64,000 nucleotides of DNA from Hemicentrotus pulcherrimus (Eukaryota > Echinodermata > Echinoidea > Camarodonta > Strongylocentrotidae). Position numbers and translations under genes: made by a program. The stretch covers positions 323,435-387,434 of the forward strand of contig BEXV01000052.1 of assembly GCA_003118195.1 (NCBI GenBank). The letters run 5' to 3'. Positions 27,960 to 41,645 of the stretch are shown one piece after another. The notes under the pieces were generated by a model. It searched no databases, had not been told where the DNA came from, and saw nothing but the letters and a program-made list of their open reading frames with translations. The first letter of the stretch is position 1, and each line of letters begins with the position of its first letter.

Positions 27960-27985
27960 CACCCCTCCTTTCCTCCCTCCCTCTT

Positions 27986-28016
<31 letters not shown>

Positions 28017-28130
28017 CTCCTACTCTCTCCATCTCTCTCACACTCTCTCTGTCACTCTGTCTCTCCCTTTCTGTCTCCCCCCTCTCTCTCTCTCTCTCTA
28101 CCCCCTCACTCTTTTTTTTTCTGTCTCTCT
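27960..28130. repeat. (CT)n-rich pyrimidine tract
   Basis: CTCTCT runs interspersed with CTTT, CTGT and CCC, followed by a T run. Confidence 0.9.
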
Positions 28131-29805
28131 TGCCAAATATCATTTTGAAAAAATGATGAAGGCTTTTGCTCTATTGTCCTAACTTGCGACACATGTTTAT
28201 TGATATGAATCAAAGATTTGTTACGTTGGGCATAAAATTTTCTGCAATAATTTCTCCCGATGTGAACATGGCCTCAAAAAAGCAAATGTGTGTTGGTTGA
28301 TGAACAGGTGATTCAGAAACTCAGCAAGACGTGTGTGTAATTGATCAGGATGTGACAATACTTCTTGCAATCTTTCTTGAATTAGCCGTAATTTGGAATT
28401 ACCACTTTTGCAAAGTGTTTCTAGAAATGCTGCCTCCTCGTGATAGACCCAAAGTCGTTTGCCAATTTTATTTTCGTTTTCTTTCTATTCATAAATTCAA
28501 TTATACTTTAATAGATCAGCTGGTTAAAGATATCCAAAATGATTTTATTTGATTTCTTTGAATATTTGTTTAGAGGGACAAAATATATAAGGCATTCAGA
28601 AACAATGAAGCAATACTGACTTGAATAGTGAAGTAAAATAAATTGATGTGATATCTCCTCTGAAACCTGTTCAAAGATTTTCTATTGCAATTAGTATATA
28701 TGATATACATGTACATTTTTTTTTTTGTAAAGAGGATGGACGATATTAGTAATTCAAACCTGAAGTGCAAATCGACTCACTACTCAATTATCACAAGGTG
28801 TTTTTTTCATTCGTTTTAGAAAAAAACACTAAGAGTGAATCTTTTTGATACTTTCTTATCGCCATATATCAATTCTCTTCCAAGTGTCCAAAGCTGTAAA
28901 AGAATCAAATTTCATCCCGAATCACCCGAACAAGTGGTGCTTATGGCTAATTGAAAACGAAAACTGTTTTTAGGTTAATGCTAGAGATAGGCCGTTGGAG
29001 TATAGAGTTTCCACGCGAGTCGCTCGGCCGTAATTTACAGTAATGGTGCAAGTCCCTTTTCTGCAGCGCTCGATGAGCACAGGACCATACGAGGTGAAAG
29101 GATCGCATCCCTCTTCTTCCAGCGGCCCGTCTTCTCATCACTTATAAATCTTAAGCTGACTTATTTTGTGTGTCTGTAAAGTATTAATATTGATAATGAT
29201 ATCACAGGTTGTAAATGATGAATAACCTGGCACTCTTTCTATCTCCTTCATTTCCCCTCTCTTTGTCTCTCCCGCTCTTAATGATCTTAATCTGCTGGCT
29301 ATTATCCCATGGATTTAGATAATTGAATCGGTGTCATCTTTCGGTTATCTCTGAGGGCCAGTGGGGGAGTGGTGGTGGCACTACTCTGATGGGGTGTGGG
29401 TGAAAAAAATGAAATGGGAACAAATATAATTTTGGTATTATCATGAAATGAAGTCTAGGGAAGAAGTCTGAGGATATGGTAGTTTACTTTTCTGTTACTG
29501 AGTTGAAGGAAATAAATCTACAAGAGAAGCTTTCCCTGGATTATACATCTTTATTCATAACATGGATAATGTAATTTATGAGCTTAAAATCCTGGCAATC
29601 ATTAAGCAATAACTTGATATCACAAAAGTATTTTTTTATTTGCTTTCTGCTTCATGAAAGATGCCCTATATTGCCTTGCTGTAGGGAATCTTCTTTAATC
29701 ATACATCCATAAACGTTTAGATGATTGCCTAGTGATGACAAACATTATTTTAACTATCGATCTCTTTGTTATTGTGGATTTGAAATACTGGTAGCATCAG
29801 ACATG

Positions 29806-29818
29806 AGGTCAAAGGTCA
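29806..29818 (+). promoter_or_regulatory. perfect DR1 nuclear-receptor motif
   Basis: AGGTCA A AGGTCA is an exact consensus direct repeat with 1-bp spacing, on the same strand as the other two DR1 motifs in the window. Confidence 0.5.
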
Positions 29819-32782
29819 AATTTGGTTTTGTATACTTGTGCTTCATAACTTTGTGAACATCTTCAACAGAGATAAACTAAAGACAGGTACCCCCCCCCCT
29901 TCCTCTGAAATATCCTTTTCCTACCATCTCTAAGTAATTGATGGGATAAGAACATTCTAAATAAATTTTAGAAACCTGGATTGCTCAAATCAGGTCCATG
30001 CTCAAATTCAGAGGGGCTGCATTCTTTGCAGCAGTGGTGATGGTGGTCGTCGTGATGATGGTCGTTGTGATGATGGTGATGCTTGCATCATGGACTATTA
30101 GGTCCATGCTTGCATGCAGGAGTGTGCTGGGAGCCATTGCAGGACCCTACCAGATGTTCGCTCCAAAAGGCACCAATAATCCTCTTATCCTGATATCAGA
30201 AACTGTTGTTGTTTTATTTCAGACTGGGCTTCAATGTTTTATTTCCCTTTTTATTGTTTCCGTTTCAAGAATTATCATCCTCCATGACGATCTGGTGTTC
30301 ATTTCCTTTGTGCCTCTCAGAAAGGGTTTACCTGGATTTATTATTGTTGATAGGAAGAGTGGATGAAATTTCATCCCCCTGCCCGTAAATTATTGGTGTA
30401 TGTGGTCGGGTTCGTTCTTAAAGGCAATTGTTTTGATGGTGCATGAATCCCAATATGTGACATTGCAATTCAAGAAGACTCGGTCGGTCTGTTGTTTTTG
30501 AATTTAAAAGGAGTGAAGACAAGTAACTGGAGAAAACCACTCTAATATTATGGACAGTAAACATTAATATAGGCCTGAATTAATCATGTGTAGTGATGTA
30601 TTTGATGTTTGTTTTGTTTTTTGATTTTAGGAATTTTATTTCACTTATTACCCTTCCAATTCACCTGCTGAGAGCAAGAAAGGCATCAACCTATATCCTT
30701 TCAACACAGACTTAACGCCCTTTTGAATCTTACTCAGAAGATATGTACACATGTACTTGTCACATTCATCAATGAGTATCGACTTATCAAGACATTATTA
30801 TGACACAGCTGTCTTCTTGGTTATTCTATTGGTGTTAGGAGCCAGGTGATTCAATTGTTTTTGTAATTTCACCCATGATCTTTAATCTTTAAAGTCAAGT
30901 GCAATTGAATGAAAAGTGGCTCTTTTATGAACAGGATATGAACTTAAAGATGTATTTATTCATTTACACAAATCAATTCCCCTTTTCATGATATTAACAT
31001 CAATTAATTCCTCTTTTTAATAATATGTCAATGATTAGAAGCCTCGACTGGCTTTTAAAATGTCAGTGACAGATAATTTGGCTATTTTCTTTGACACAAT
31101 AAGAATTTTTAACTTTGGTTCTGTCTTAGCTTATCAAAAGCATTGATTTTGCTTCCTAAGCATCTTTGTAGGAAAATACAGCTTGTGAATATTCTAGCGT
31201 GTGTGTGGTTTTCCTGTGTAATGAGGTTCCATAGTTTTTACTTTTGATTCATTTCTCGTCAGATATCTTTGAAGGATTTCAATATGACCTCTTCAAGTTA
31301 GACTGTCAAAATGTTGCATGACTTATATTAAGTCTTGTGATAATTTGCAAACTTACGCCTATGGTTGTGCATTTTATTGTGCAAATATTTAGATTTCCAT
31401 TTGTGCAAGGCTTTGTCATTTACTTCCTATTTCTAAAAAGATAAATTAGTTTTATTTGCCCAAGAATCAAATTTATAGTTCTATTTTTCTTTCGCCTATT
31501 TGAACAACATGGGCAAAGTTCATGTCAGATTCTTGCTTGAGGATGATATATTTATTCAGTGCAAATACGTGGTATTTGCCCAAATTGAACACAGTATATT
31601 TAACAGGTGTTCTGTAATTTCTGTTTGGAAACGGGAAAGATATGCACGGTTGTAAACATGTAATGACTGTAGAAATCCTGGAAATAGCTAAACAGTGACA
31701 TGTCTATTCACATTAAATGTACAGATATGCATTTTTGCCGGATGTTTTGAGAAGCAAAAACCACAAAGCTTTATGTTTGTTTGCACATAGATTCGATAAC
31801 TTTACATCCTTGATAACGTCTAAAAAGGGTCATCTTATATTTGTTGATAACAATGATTCAAAGACAAGAAAGAAAACTCACTTCTTGAACCCAAATCAAA
31901 TGTCATTGCCCTATATCTTTGCCCCATCATTGTTAAAATGGACATTGAAATATGACTAATCTGCAAATGATAATTCACGCTGCTTCTCCCTTTCTTGACA
32001 CATATCTCTTTCTGTTGCTCTTATACTGGTGTCTATTTGTACAGCTGTGATGTAGCCCATTAAAGCAAATTAATCCTATCTTGTCAAAATACAACATTGC
32101 TTTGCCCCAAGGTCCAATGCTATGGTGTAGATGTAGTCGGGTCCACATTCTCCCCATCTCATGTTACAATATCTTAAATTAAACATGAATTTAGGGCATT
32201 TTTCCATCAGATTTTAATTGAAATTGTGATGATGCAACCTGCATTGAACTGAACTCAAGTGGGAATGTAACATTAAAGAATGTGAGTGATGAATATCATT
32301 GCTTTTTCTATTGTATCATCTCTTTAAAAGCAATGAGTTATATTCGGTTATCGATTAGAAAAGAAAAAGAAGAACATCATCATTAACGTTTTTTTTAGTT
32401 TCAACATTGCAGATTATGGTTTGATTTGAGGCAGACTGATCCTCTGTGCACATATCATTAACACAAAGTATGTTCTTGTTTGGCATTAACGGTTACAACT
32501 GAAGAATACCTTGTACCACTTTGGTGCATGTGGGCACCCAACCTTGTGATTATGTGATGAAGTTTGGCTACCTATTCCATGCTTATTGTTGTGGAACGGA
32601 CAGACACGTCTGCTCCGGAGTATAGTTTAATACTAAAGAGTACTATTTGTTCTAATTAATCTCACGCTGCCGGATGTTCTTCTTGACTGTTTGGCATCGC
32701 ATACTAATATCTGCCAATATTTACTTGATAGTAATCACATAATCATTTTTTATTTAGGTGTATCGCAAGCGCATTAGACTTC

Positions 32783-32862
32783 TCCTTCTCTCTCTCCCTC
32801 TCTTTCTCTCTTTCTCTCTTTCTCTCTTTCTCTCTTTCTCTCTCTTTCTCTCTCTCTCTCTC
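32783..32862. repeat. (CT)n/(CTTT)n microsatellite
   Basis: TCTCTCTT/TCTCTTTC repeats with a CT tail near 32847-32862. Confidence 0.95.
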
Positions 32863-35800
32863 ATTTCCTTCAGGGTTAACTGCATTTAATTAAAAGTGTT
32901 GAAGGTTTGACACTTTGTTTAGAAAAATAGTTTTCTTCCAAAAAAGGTAAATTTGTCTTTGTCTCTTGCTGTGCTAACAGAGATGCATCAAATCATCTTT
33001 CCTTCTGCATTCTTAATTTTTAATTTGTTTGATTGCCGCAAGTCTTAGCAATAGCAGTTCTTTCTTACAATAATTAACATGTCTTGTACACACCATATTT
33101 GTACCCTCATCCCAGCACAACCCTTACACCCTTTTTTACAGGTACACCGACAGTGGGCCCTTCCACTAGCAAGCGTGTCCCCCTGTATACACTTCCCCAT
33201 ATCTTTTGTACCCCCATCTCATTACAACCCTTACACCCCTTCTACCAATGCACCAGCACCCCTCTACCGTTCCCTTGACCCTCATAAACACTCCTTGGTA
33301 ATGGACATCTAATTGGGATAGAGGTATTGGGTGTCATAGAATTATGACAACTGGCTAAGTGCGAGTCAGGAATCCGATTTCAACTCTGTGAGCATTGGTA
33401 AGGCCTGATGTCTTCCAGTCGAAGTAGATGGCATTAAGACAGGGACATAAATAATTCTCTTCATTCAGCGAGATGATACCATAGTTGCTAATGGAGTTTA
33501 TATACCGTTCTGTCTCATGAACAAAGAAAAATTAGAGAATACTTACATTGTTTATTCATGTTTAAGCATTTTTAAATATACTGAACTTTTGTTAACATAT
33601 TCCATAGAAATACTACATAATTAAATATCAAATAACTGAGGACCCAACCAAATGTTTAAAAACAAAATTGCATGGTGTATATTTTGTGATATTTTAGCAG
33701 TAATGCTTGTAGCATCATAGCAAGGAAGCTCATTTCAGTGATTATATTTGTACTGGTAGATATTTTTAAAATATGAAATGTTATATCTGATATACCGGTA
33801 CAATGAAATTTATATAATTCTGAAGATGGAAAAAATGGCAAAAGAAGATAAACAGAAAATGTGGGATACTAAAATGAAAACTGAGCAATGAAATATGATT
33901 GAATTAAGAGGCAAGGGTGGAGGGAGAAAAAAAAATCAAATGAATATTAGAAAAATGAAAAGAGAATGAAATAGAATGAAAACAAGGTACGAAAGCTGTG
34001 CTGCTTTTGTGGCAATATCAGTTTTCCCCTTTAGAGCGGAGCTGTTTGCTCAGGGACGACTCGTAGTCAATGGGGAATTGACGGCTCAACGCTGCCACTA
34101 TCACCGGGCAGCGAAGCAGCGGAAATGCTCAAAGTGTATGATGTGTGAACATGCGTTCGTACATGGGAACTCACAAAGGAATCTATCTGATCGGGACAAA
34201 TCTTTGCTTTACAAAAGTGTCTGTCAAAGAATATTTCCTCTTTCATATCATCCTGAAATGAAATGTGATACCCCAGAAATGAAGCCACAAGTACATCTTG
34301 TCATTATTTTAGGTATGAATTTAAGAAAGAATGAAATTGAGAGATGGAGTAGCATCCTTCTCATTGGACAATGGAAAACTAGGAAATGAGACTTTATATT
34401 AGAGGGAAATAATAAGAGGAACAATGATCACACTTCAGTCTCTACCGATCATTCTTCTCTTCTCTTTGTTGTACTTCTGCATCACCAGGAACCCCTAATA
34501 ATCTTTTGCTTGTACTTAATTAGCATGGCTCACAAGGCATCAAGCTCTGCTTATCTTGGAGCCCTGGCTAGTCCTGTTAAAAATAAGTCTAAATTTCTCC
34601 AATAATTTATCTTTGAATGTATGCTGATATTATGAATTCAGAAGTGAAAAAAGTAAATAATAAAAGTAAATAAATAACAATGATATAAACGAGATTGGGA
34701 GCAAGTGACTGCTGGTCTCTTGCTTTGCTCTCATTGGTCAGTCAGATGCTACTTCCGTGGTCAGATGAGAAGAAGTTTCTCAAGAAACGATATCAACTTG
34801 GCTTATTTATCAGTAGTCCAGATCTTATGCATCTGTCAAGTGGGCTTTTACATCAGGAAACCATGCAGAAGAAAGATATATCGACACGCTTTCATAATTT
34901 TGGGGTCTATTTTGTGTTTTCTTTTTTAAAACTTCTCTTGTCGGTGTGATTTTCTGCCAAGTTCGTGCGGAAGTAATCCAGTGTACATGGCACAAAGAGA
35001 GAGAGTGGGGTACACTAGCTCGTAGCCAGGTGAAGGGATGGATTAATGTCGCCAACAAGACTAAAGCATTTGTCAAAACATGTCTAATCGCCGGCAACGC
35101 AACGAACAATTCCACCCCAAACACGCCCAAGGGCCACTTTCTTGTAGTTTCTTTGGACTCCAAGTTGCCTTTTCGTGTCCCATTTCCCCCCTCTCCGCTA
35201 AAAAAATGGTCTTGGATCTGATAAGAGAGATGTTTTCAATCTCTCCTTGTGTCGAGACTGTAGCTAATACATATCCCAAGCGTGTATCTGTGAGTCTTTT
35301 CTTTTGTTGGTGGCATGAAGCTGTATGTCTCCCGCTTCTATAGTCTTCTGTGCTTCGAATGATTTTTAATTAAAAATTCATCCTCAAAGAACCTTGCAAT
35401 GATATAACTAATACTGTTCAGCTAATCATTTGCCCACAAGCAGCACCAAGCTATAGATTGATCATTCTAATTGTTTATTTCAGAGAAATGGGGAGAAAGG
35501 GTGAAAGAAGAGGATGTAGATGAAGATTGCGTTATAATTCATTTAATGAATTAGAAACTAGCAGAGCGAGTTGGCAATGACAGAGCTAAGGTACTTTGAA
35601 ATGCATTAAAATATTCATTAAAAGCTTGCAGGTGTCCTTTTGGTCATTTATTATTCATTCATCATTGTTTATCAAAGCAACTGTTTCCCTGAGTTTAAAT
35701 CCATTGCACTGAACCAATAACTTCTCTACCCCACTCCTTCTTGATACTTTTTTGATTGATCAAGTAATCCCCAATCCTTGGTTGGATTGCCACCACCATT

Positions 35801-36087
35801 CTTAATTACTTTGATTGTGATCTCAAGTACAATTGGTGGATTAAAACAGGGGTCGTTTTTAATTGTTCATTTCTGCTTTGTTACCCATCAGTAGATAAGC
35901 CGAAGTTAATCCCTTCACCCCAACAAGATTTCTTTTCTCTCTTTGTTAGTTATTAAACATGTTTATTTGACCAAGTTCAGGTTTGTTTTTGTTGGTCATT
36001 GGTGCATTTAGAATCCATTTATATTGATGTTTGAGCTTAGAACCTGAAATGGGAATGTTTCAGCTTGAGTACACATGTCTTTTAGTT

Positions 36088-36125
<38 letters not shown>

Positions 36126-39100
36126 ATATCTTACTTGATTTAATTGTGTTAATTCTGTTGCTTTAAACTTGATTGGTTTGAAAGAGGAAACAATAGAACC
36201 GACTAATCCTCTCTTTCAGCTCTGTGTGCTCGCCTTCTATAAATGGTGTGGAATTTGATTTTAAGTTGCTTGAGATTACATCTAATTGCTCTAGCTTGAC
36301 CAGAGCTATTTAAAATCTACCTCTTTTGTGAATCATGATGTAGACTTATCTGACATACATTGTGTACTTCTGCTCTTGAGTAACTTCTTTTCTCCATCTA
36401 TGAATACCAATTTGATGTTAAAAAGAGTCTTTATGTTGCAGAATAAATCAATGAAATGTACATTTTGACTGTTGGTAAGGCATACAGTATGGAGGCTATT
36501 ATTGGTATTTGACAGGGAAATTTAAGTGACTCTCTGACCTGCATCTTGTCCTAGACGAGTTTGAATTAAACTAAGTGACAGATGTAAATATGTTTATTTT
36601 ATTGGAATAATTGAAGAATCACATGAAATACAATCCCCATATCCCATATATCATTCAGATTATCAATTTAAAAAGCAATATTTACCGCTTTTTTAATGGA
36701 GGATGATCATGAGAACATTTTGTTGAGAAGAAGAGACATGGGAGGGGGGAGGGGTGGGAGTTATATCCCTGTGACATTGCTCTACCCTCGTCTTATTTTC
36801 TTGGAACCCATCAACTTGTCTTAAAGCCTGGGGCTACATATTTCAAGTGATGACGAGTAAACAAAAGTATTACGCCAAAGCAAAGTCAATTTGGAAAAGT
36901 CAACATGATTCAATCATTCTTCCCTCAAAAATACATGTCTGGGAGATCTGAATTGTCAGACGAAAGAGATGTATCTGAGGGAAAGAGCATAGTCCTTCAT
37001 TTATTAATGGATTAGATGTTTTTAGATATTATAATTCAATATATTAATTGATTTTATGATCTTAATGTTGATATTTGTACCAAAATAATAGTTTTTCCAT
37101 AATCATAAAGCCACAAAATGATTTTAAAAGCTCTTAAAGTAGTTTGATGATTATAATTATCATAGAAAACATTCTGCTTGGTTTTAGAATTATTTATAAC
37201 TTTTAGAATATCTCGGTAATGCTAAACAATCCATATAGATGATTAATTGTCTTTGGCATAGATTCAGGAGGTTTGATTGGCTTTTTTTCTTCCTCTCTAC
37301 AAAGTGTGAACATTGTTGTTTTGAAACAGTGTTCACTTTGAATCATAAATCATAACATAAACCATTGTTCCCTTTGGAAATTACATGTAGGATTACAAAA
37401 ATAGAAAGTAAAAAGAAGAGAAAGAGAAAACCTCTTGTCAGTGTTTAACTCCAGGGCTTCCGTTCCATGTAAGAAGCTTTCCAAAGTTTTGTCAGTCCTC
37501 CGACTTTATTTTTCTAGCTTTCCCCTTTCCCCCCTCCGTTCTCTCTCGTTTCAACCGAACCAAGTGTTGCTATGGGCTGTGCTTCACAACACAAAGGCCA
37601 ACAAGCGAAAGTTGTATTTTTGTAACAGTGGAACATGCTTTTCAAGCGTTGATCTCTTTTGTGGAGGAGCTAGGTGGCGTAGGAGAGGACTGAAGTTGAG
37701 AGTAACCCCACAAAGGATTGGAAAAGTCCTGCAAGATGTTTAGCTACGACTGACTTGATGTAATTGAAATGGAAATTTGGTTGATGTTCTCTCGACCTTG
37801 CACAAAAGAAGAAATTTTTTACTTGCTATTATGTTTTCCACAAGTGCCTGCTTTTCCCTTCCGACTCTCTCTCCCTCTTAAAAGAAATCATGAATTTTGA
37901 CTTGTGCTGCGGCTGGCTGTTTTCTTTCACTTTATCCGTAACCCATAAACTTTTTTTGGGTGTAAAATTCGTCTTCCTCTTTAGAGGATTTGCTGTATTT
38001 GTCTAATGCCAATTTGTGTTTTCTTTTGACTAGTGATTGTATTTTTCTACCATTAATGCTCAAGTTGGGAAAACAACTTGGAGGAAATGACAATGAATGC
38101 ATTGTTAGGAAATAGTTCACATCATGTGGTTATCTCTCTAGTATGCGTGAGAAATAAAATTTGAGATATAGGCATTTTTATGAACTTATGTTCTCTTTCA
38201 TTTTTGTTTTTTCTTTTATAAATCCATTTTGAATTATCTTTCCATTTTCAAAATACATCTCTTTTAGGAGATGAATGTTTGCTATGCTCTTTATCGGATA
38301 TTTAATTGAAATAGGGAAATAGTACTTATTATATTATTAATATATGGTTTGTTCTGTTAACCAATCTGCCTAAACGATAAAGCAAGAATACAAATTACAG
38401 CTCTATAAGTCCTATTTGAGTGACATGATAAATTAATTTATTGAATAAAAGACTATGGAAGAGAAACATAAGCTATGAAACAGAAGTATAGAATATGTCA
38501 GTCACAGTGGCAAACTCAAAAGCAATTATAAAAAAAAACTCTCTTTGGAGTAGGGGAAAGTTGAAGTGAGAGAGTAGAAAAAAACAACAAAGTAACAAGA
38601 TATTTCCTGTCCGAATTCTATTTCTGTGATTTCTCATATCAATGTTTTAATGGCCTAACATCAAGTGTGTATTGGTGACTGGAAATTTTAATGATATGAT
38701 TTTCCCTGTTACCCCTCCTTTCACATTCATTCTCACATTTATTTGGAGTATCTCAAAAGAATCCAAATGCAAAAAGGAAGTTATGTCACATTTCAAGGAA
38801 CGCCTTTCTGACACTAAAGTTCCGAGTTTGTTGTCTAGGGAAATTTAATCAGATACCAAGGAAGTGATGGGGAAGAATATTTGTGACCATTGATACAAGT
38901 AAACCAATTAATGTTGTGCTTACCTACTTCAAATATTTGTTTTGATTACATATGTTTTAAAATGACTCATTTTCAAGAAATGTTTTTTTACTGAATAAGC
39001 TAAAATAACAGGATAGGAAGACTTGATGTAGTTGATGAAATGGAAAAGATAATATTTGTGTTTCTAGTTTTCTTTAATTTTTATTAGTCTTTGCTTCTTT

Positions 39101-39987
39101 GGTCGATCTCGGGTCAGTTTAGTTGTAAGAAAATTAATGACAAATACAGGAAAGAGATGTTTGGATATTAAAATGATACTGAAACCTGATAACTTGTTGA
39201 CAGCTTTTATGAATCATTAATTAATACTAGATCAGGATTACTATCTGTGTAGGTTTTGTATTTGTCTTCTTGATTCGAAATAATTTGAATCTGCAGGCTT
39301 TGCAAAACGAAAGTTATGCCCAGATTTATTTGTACGAGATTTGTATTTTTTTTTTTTGGGGGGGGGGTACGTTTTTTGTAAATTGTACATTCAAGTTTAA
39401 ATTAGAACCACGTTAAACATTATACGGGTACTTTTTCTTTGAAAACCAACTTTAAAAAAGTATGTCTACTAATGGGCACCTGCGTGTGCACTCATGGATG
39501 GCTGTGCTAATTGCACATTAAGTAGTATGATCTCGTATCGGTTATAATAAACCACTCGCATCCCGTTTCAGAGCTAAACCATTGAAGTTTACTTCTCTCT
39601 CAAATTAGTCGTAATTAACAGAGATTCAGCTTACACGTAAAAGGGAACATCCCCGCACCTAGCACGGCTTGTCATTTGATGACAGTCGTTCATTATTTCA
39701 TTTGCCGAGGACTAGATAGGAAAGATTAATCGTTGATGGGCAGTTACTGGAAATTAGGGCGGATAGACGTGGATTGGGGAGAGGGGGGGGGGGGGGGCTC
39801 GTGAAAGGACCCTAGGGTATAGGGCTGTATCTCTGGATGCAGATTGAAAGGGCTGTCAAGACCAATCAAAGTGTCTTGATATGGACAACATGATTTTTCA
39901 CATATTGAGGGATACACTGAGTGTGAGGTGTAAGTAGTTATTATGGTGATTTCATTTTTGTTAACTAAGTTCTGTCCAATACTACTA
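32863..39987. other. non-coding, no gene seen
   Basis: No splice-bounded exon is evident. The block holds a C-rich direct repeat at 33093-33245, (CT)n at 36092-36124 and the homopolymer runs T12G10 at 39346-39367 and G15 at 39783-39797. Less AT-rich blocks lie at about 34010-34170 and 34960-35300. A TALE-type palindrome is at 39670-39684. Confidence 0.5.
33093..33245. repeat. C-rich imperfect direct repeat, about 105-bp period
   Basis: CCATATTTGTACCCTCATC...ACAACCCTTACACCC near 33093-33132 recurs as CCATATCTTTTGTACCCCCA...ACAACCCTTACACCCC near 33197-33240. Confidence 0.7.
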
Positions 39988-40177
39988 CAGTCAAACCTGT
40001 CTATAGCTACCGCCCAAGGGAAACACAAAAAGTGGCCTTTGTAGACAGGTGGTCTTTGTAGACAGGTTCCTTTAGTACATGATTCAATGAGAAACCATTT
40101 TCAAAGGAAACAACAAATGTGGCCTTTGTAGACAGGTGGTCTTTGTAGACAGGTGGTCACTAAAGCAGGTTTGACTG
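39988..40177. mobile_element. 190-bp MITE with TA target duplication, pogo-like (Tc1/mariner superfamily)
   Basis: Ends are inverted: CAGTCAAACCTG at the left and CAGGTTTGACTG at the right. They are flanked on both sides by TA (39986-39987 and 40178-40179), the Tc1/mariner target duplication. The interior carries two copies of GGCCTTTGTAGACAGGTGG plus shorter GTAGACAGGT units extending from the termini. There is no coding capacity, so it is non-autonomous. The pogo assignment rests on the CAG-type termini and TA duplication. Confidence 0.85.
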
Positions 40178-41613
40178 TAATATATATACAGATTTAACAG
40201 ACTGATTATCTTATGTTATATCCAAACACCATTTGCTTGCTACCAATGTGTTTCAACTTGTGGTTTGACAATTTGTTCCGTTTGTTGTACTGTGGGAGTA
40301 ATCTATTAACTCTGCATTTCCTCTGTGAAATGAAAGTCAGTTTGATGAGGGGAAACACTCAAACAATGAAGTCCAAAGTGTATAGAAACAAAGAGAAAGA
40401 TCCTCTCCTAGATTATTTGGGTTCAGTAGTAGCCCCCCCCCCCTCAGATTTGCTATCTTTTGTTTCCTTTTCTAAGTGAGGTTAAAAAGGGCAAAGTTTA
40501 CACACTTGATCAATCAATCAATTTCATACTTTCATTATTTAAAAAAAAATTGCATCCAAAGCCATAACCAGGCTGTGAGTTTTTAACACTTGTGTACATA
40601 AGATTGTGCCCCAGTTACCGAATGTCATTGACATGGGGGGCCCTGGTACAGCCATTTCTCAAATTCCCCCTCTCCCTTGCCCTTCTCCCTGGAATATTAC
40701 CCCCAAACCCCTGGGTGAAAGGGGAAATCATAAACTGGTCCATACATTTACTCAGCTCGTCTTGCAAGTAGCATCCAGGAGGAGAAGGAGCAAATAGGTC
40801 AATCTTTTTTTTCTTTTCCCCTCTCCGGCTTCGTCTCCTTCTCTTTCTTCCCATTTCTCTTTCTGTCATAAATACACGTTTCATTCGTCATGGGTCGTAA
40901 TCGCTGTGCAAATGAACAGATCCTTTCTTTCATCGTTTTTTAGCTTTCGGTGTCAGGTGCCCCGACTGGCTTTTTTTTACCCCCTCGTCTCCATGGGCCT
41001 CGCGAGAAATGTTCGCTTTGTAAGAAAAAAGAAAGATTTGGAAGCAGAATCGACAAGTTTGGCATACGTAAACCGAGCGTGTGCAAGTTTGTCTAACCCA
41101 GTCTGGTATAATGCGGTATGTTTGCTCAATCTAGATGTATCAGTGACTCTGAGAGCTACGTCCTCCTACTAGCAACTACGCTAGGTTCACTGACACCAAA
41201 CTCTCCTGTCTTTCACTCATCTCTCCCCCTCTCCCTCTACTTCTCTCCCTTTCCCCCTCTCCCTTTCCCACAAAGATTTTCTCTTTCTCTGCCTGTCTGT
41301 ATGTATCTCTCTCTTGTCTTTTTTTTTCAAACAATTCTCTTTCCCTTTTCCCCCTAGAAATGCTGATCCTTTCCCCCAAATGCTCTCTCTATCCATCCAT
41401 TTTCAAGTAACTTTCTCTCTTGTGATTAAAAGAAGAACAAAAATATTCATATATTTCCATCTATTTCCTCCTTCTGTTTTCTGTCTGTATCTCACTTTAT
41501 TATGATTATCATTTTGGTATATAGGAGGGGGGGGGGGGTATTATATTTTGTATTATTCAATTGATTCTCATAGAGCTCAATTCCCAACTCATTTGCTCTC
41601 TCTACCATCACCA

Positions 41614-41645
<32 letters not shown>

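Larger units (their letters stand above)
27067..32780. other. non-coding with two DR1 nuclear-receptor motifs
   Basis: No exon is supported. The block holds a (CT)n tract at 27960-28130, DR1 motifs at 27300 and 29806, and a C run near 29889. A less AT-rich stretch lies at about 29000-29130. Open frames in the CT tract and in the GTGATGATGGTG stretch at 30035-30085 are compositional. Confidence 0.5.

Noticed and set aside
29998..30366. 122-residue open frame with a Val/Met-rich hydrophobic stretch
   Set aside because: The hydrophobic run is translated GTGATGATGGTG repeat; nothing supports a membrane protein.
33976..34389. 137-residue open frame on the + strand
   Set aside because: No recognisable domain or splice signals and a composition like translated intron. 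The start of the segment may be a conserved non-coding element instead.
37665..37685. CTCF-like GAGCTAGGTGGCGTAG
   Set aside because: Only the central AGGTGGCG fits; several flanking positions mismatch the consensus.
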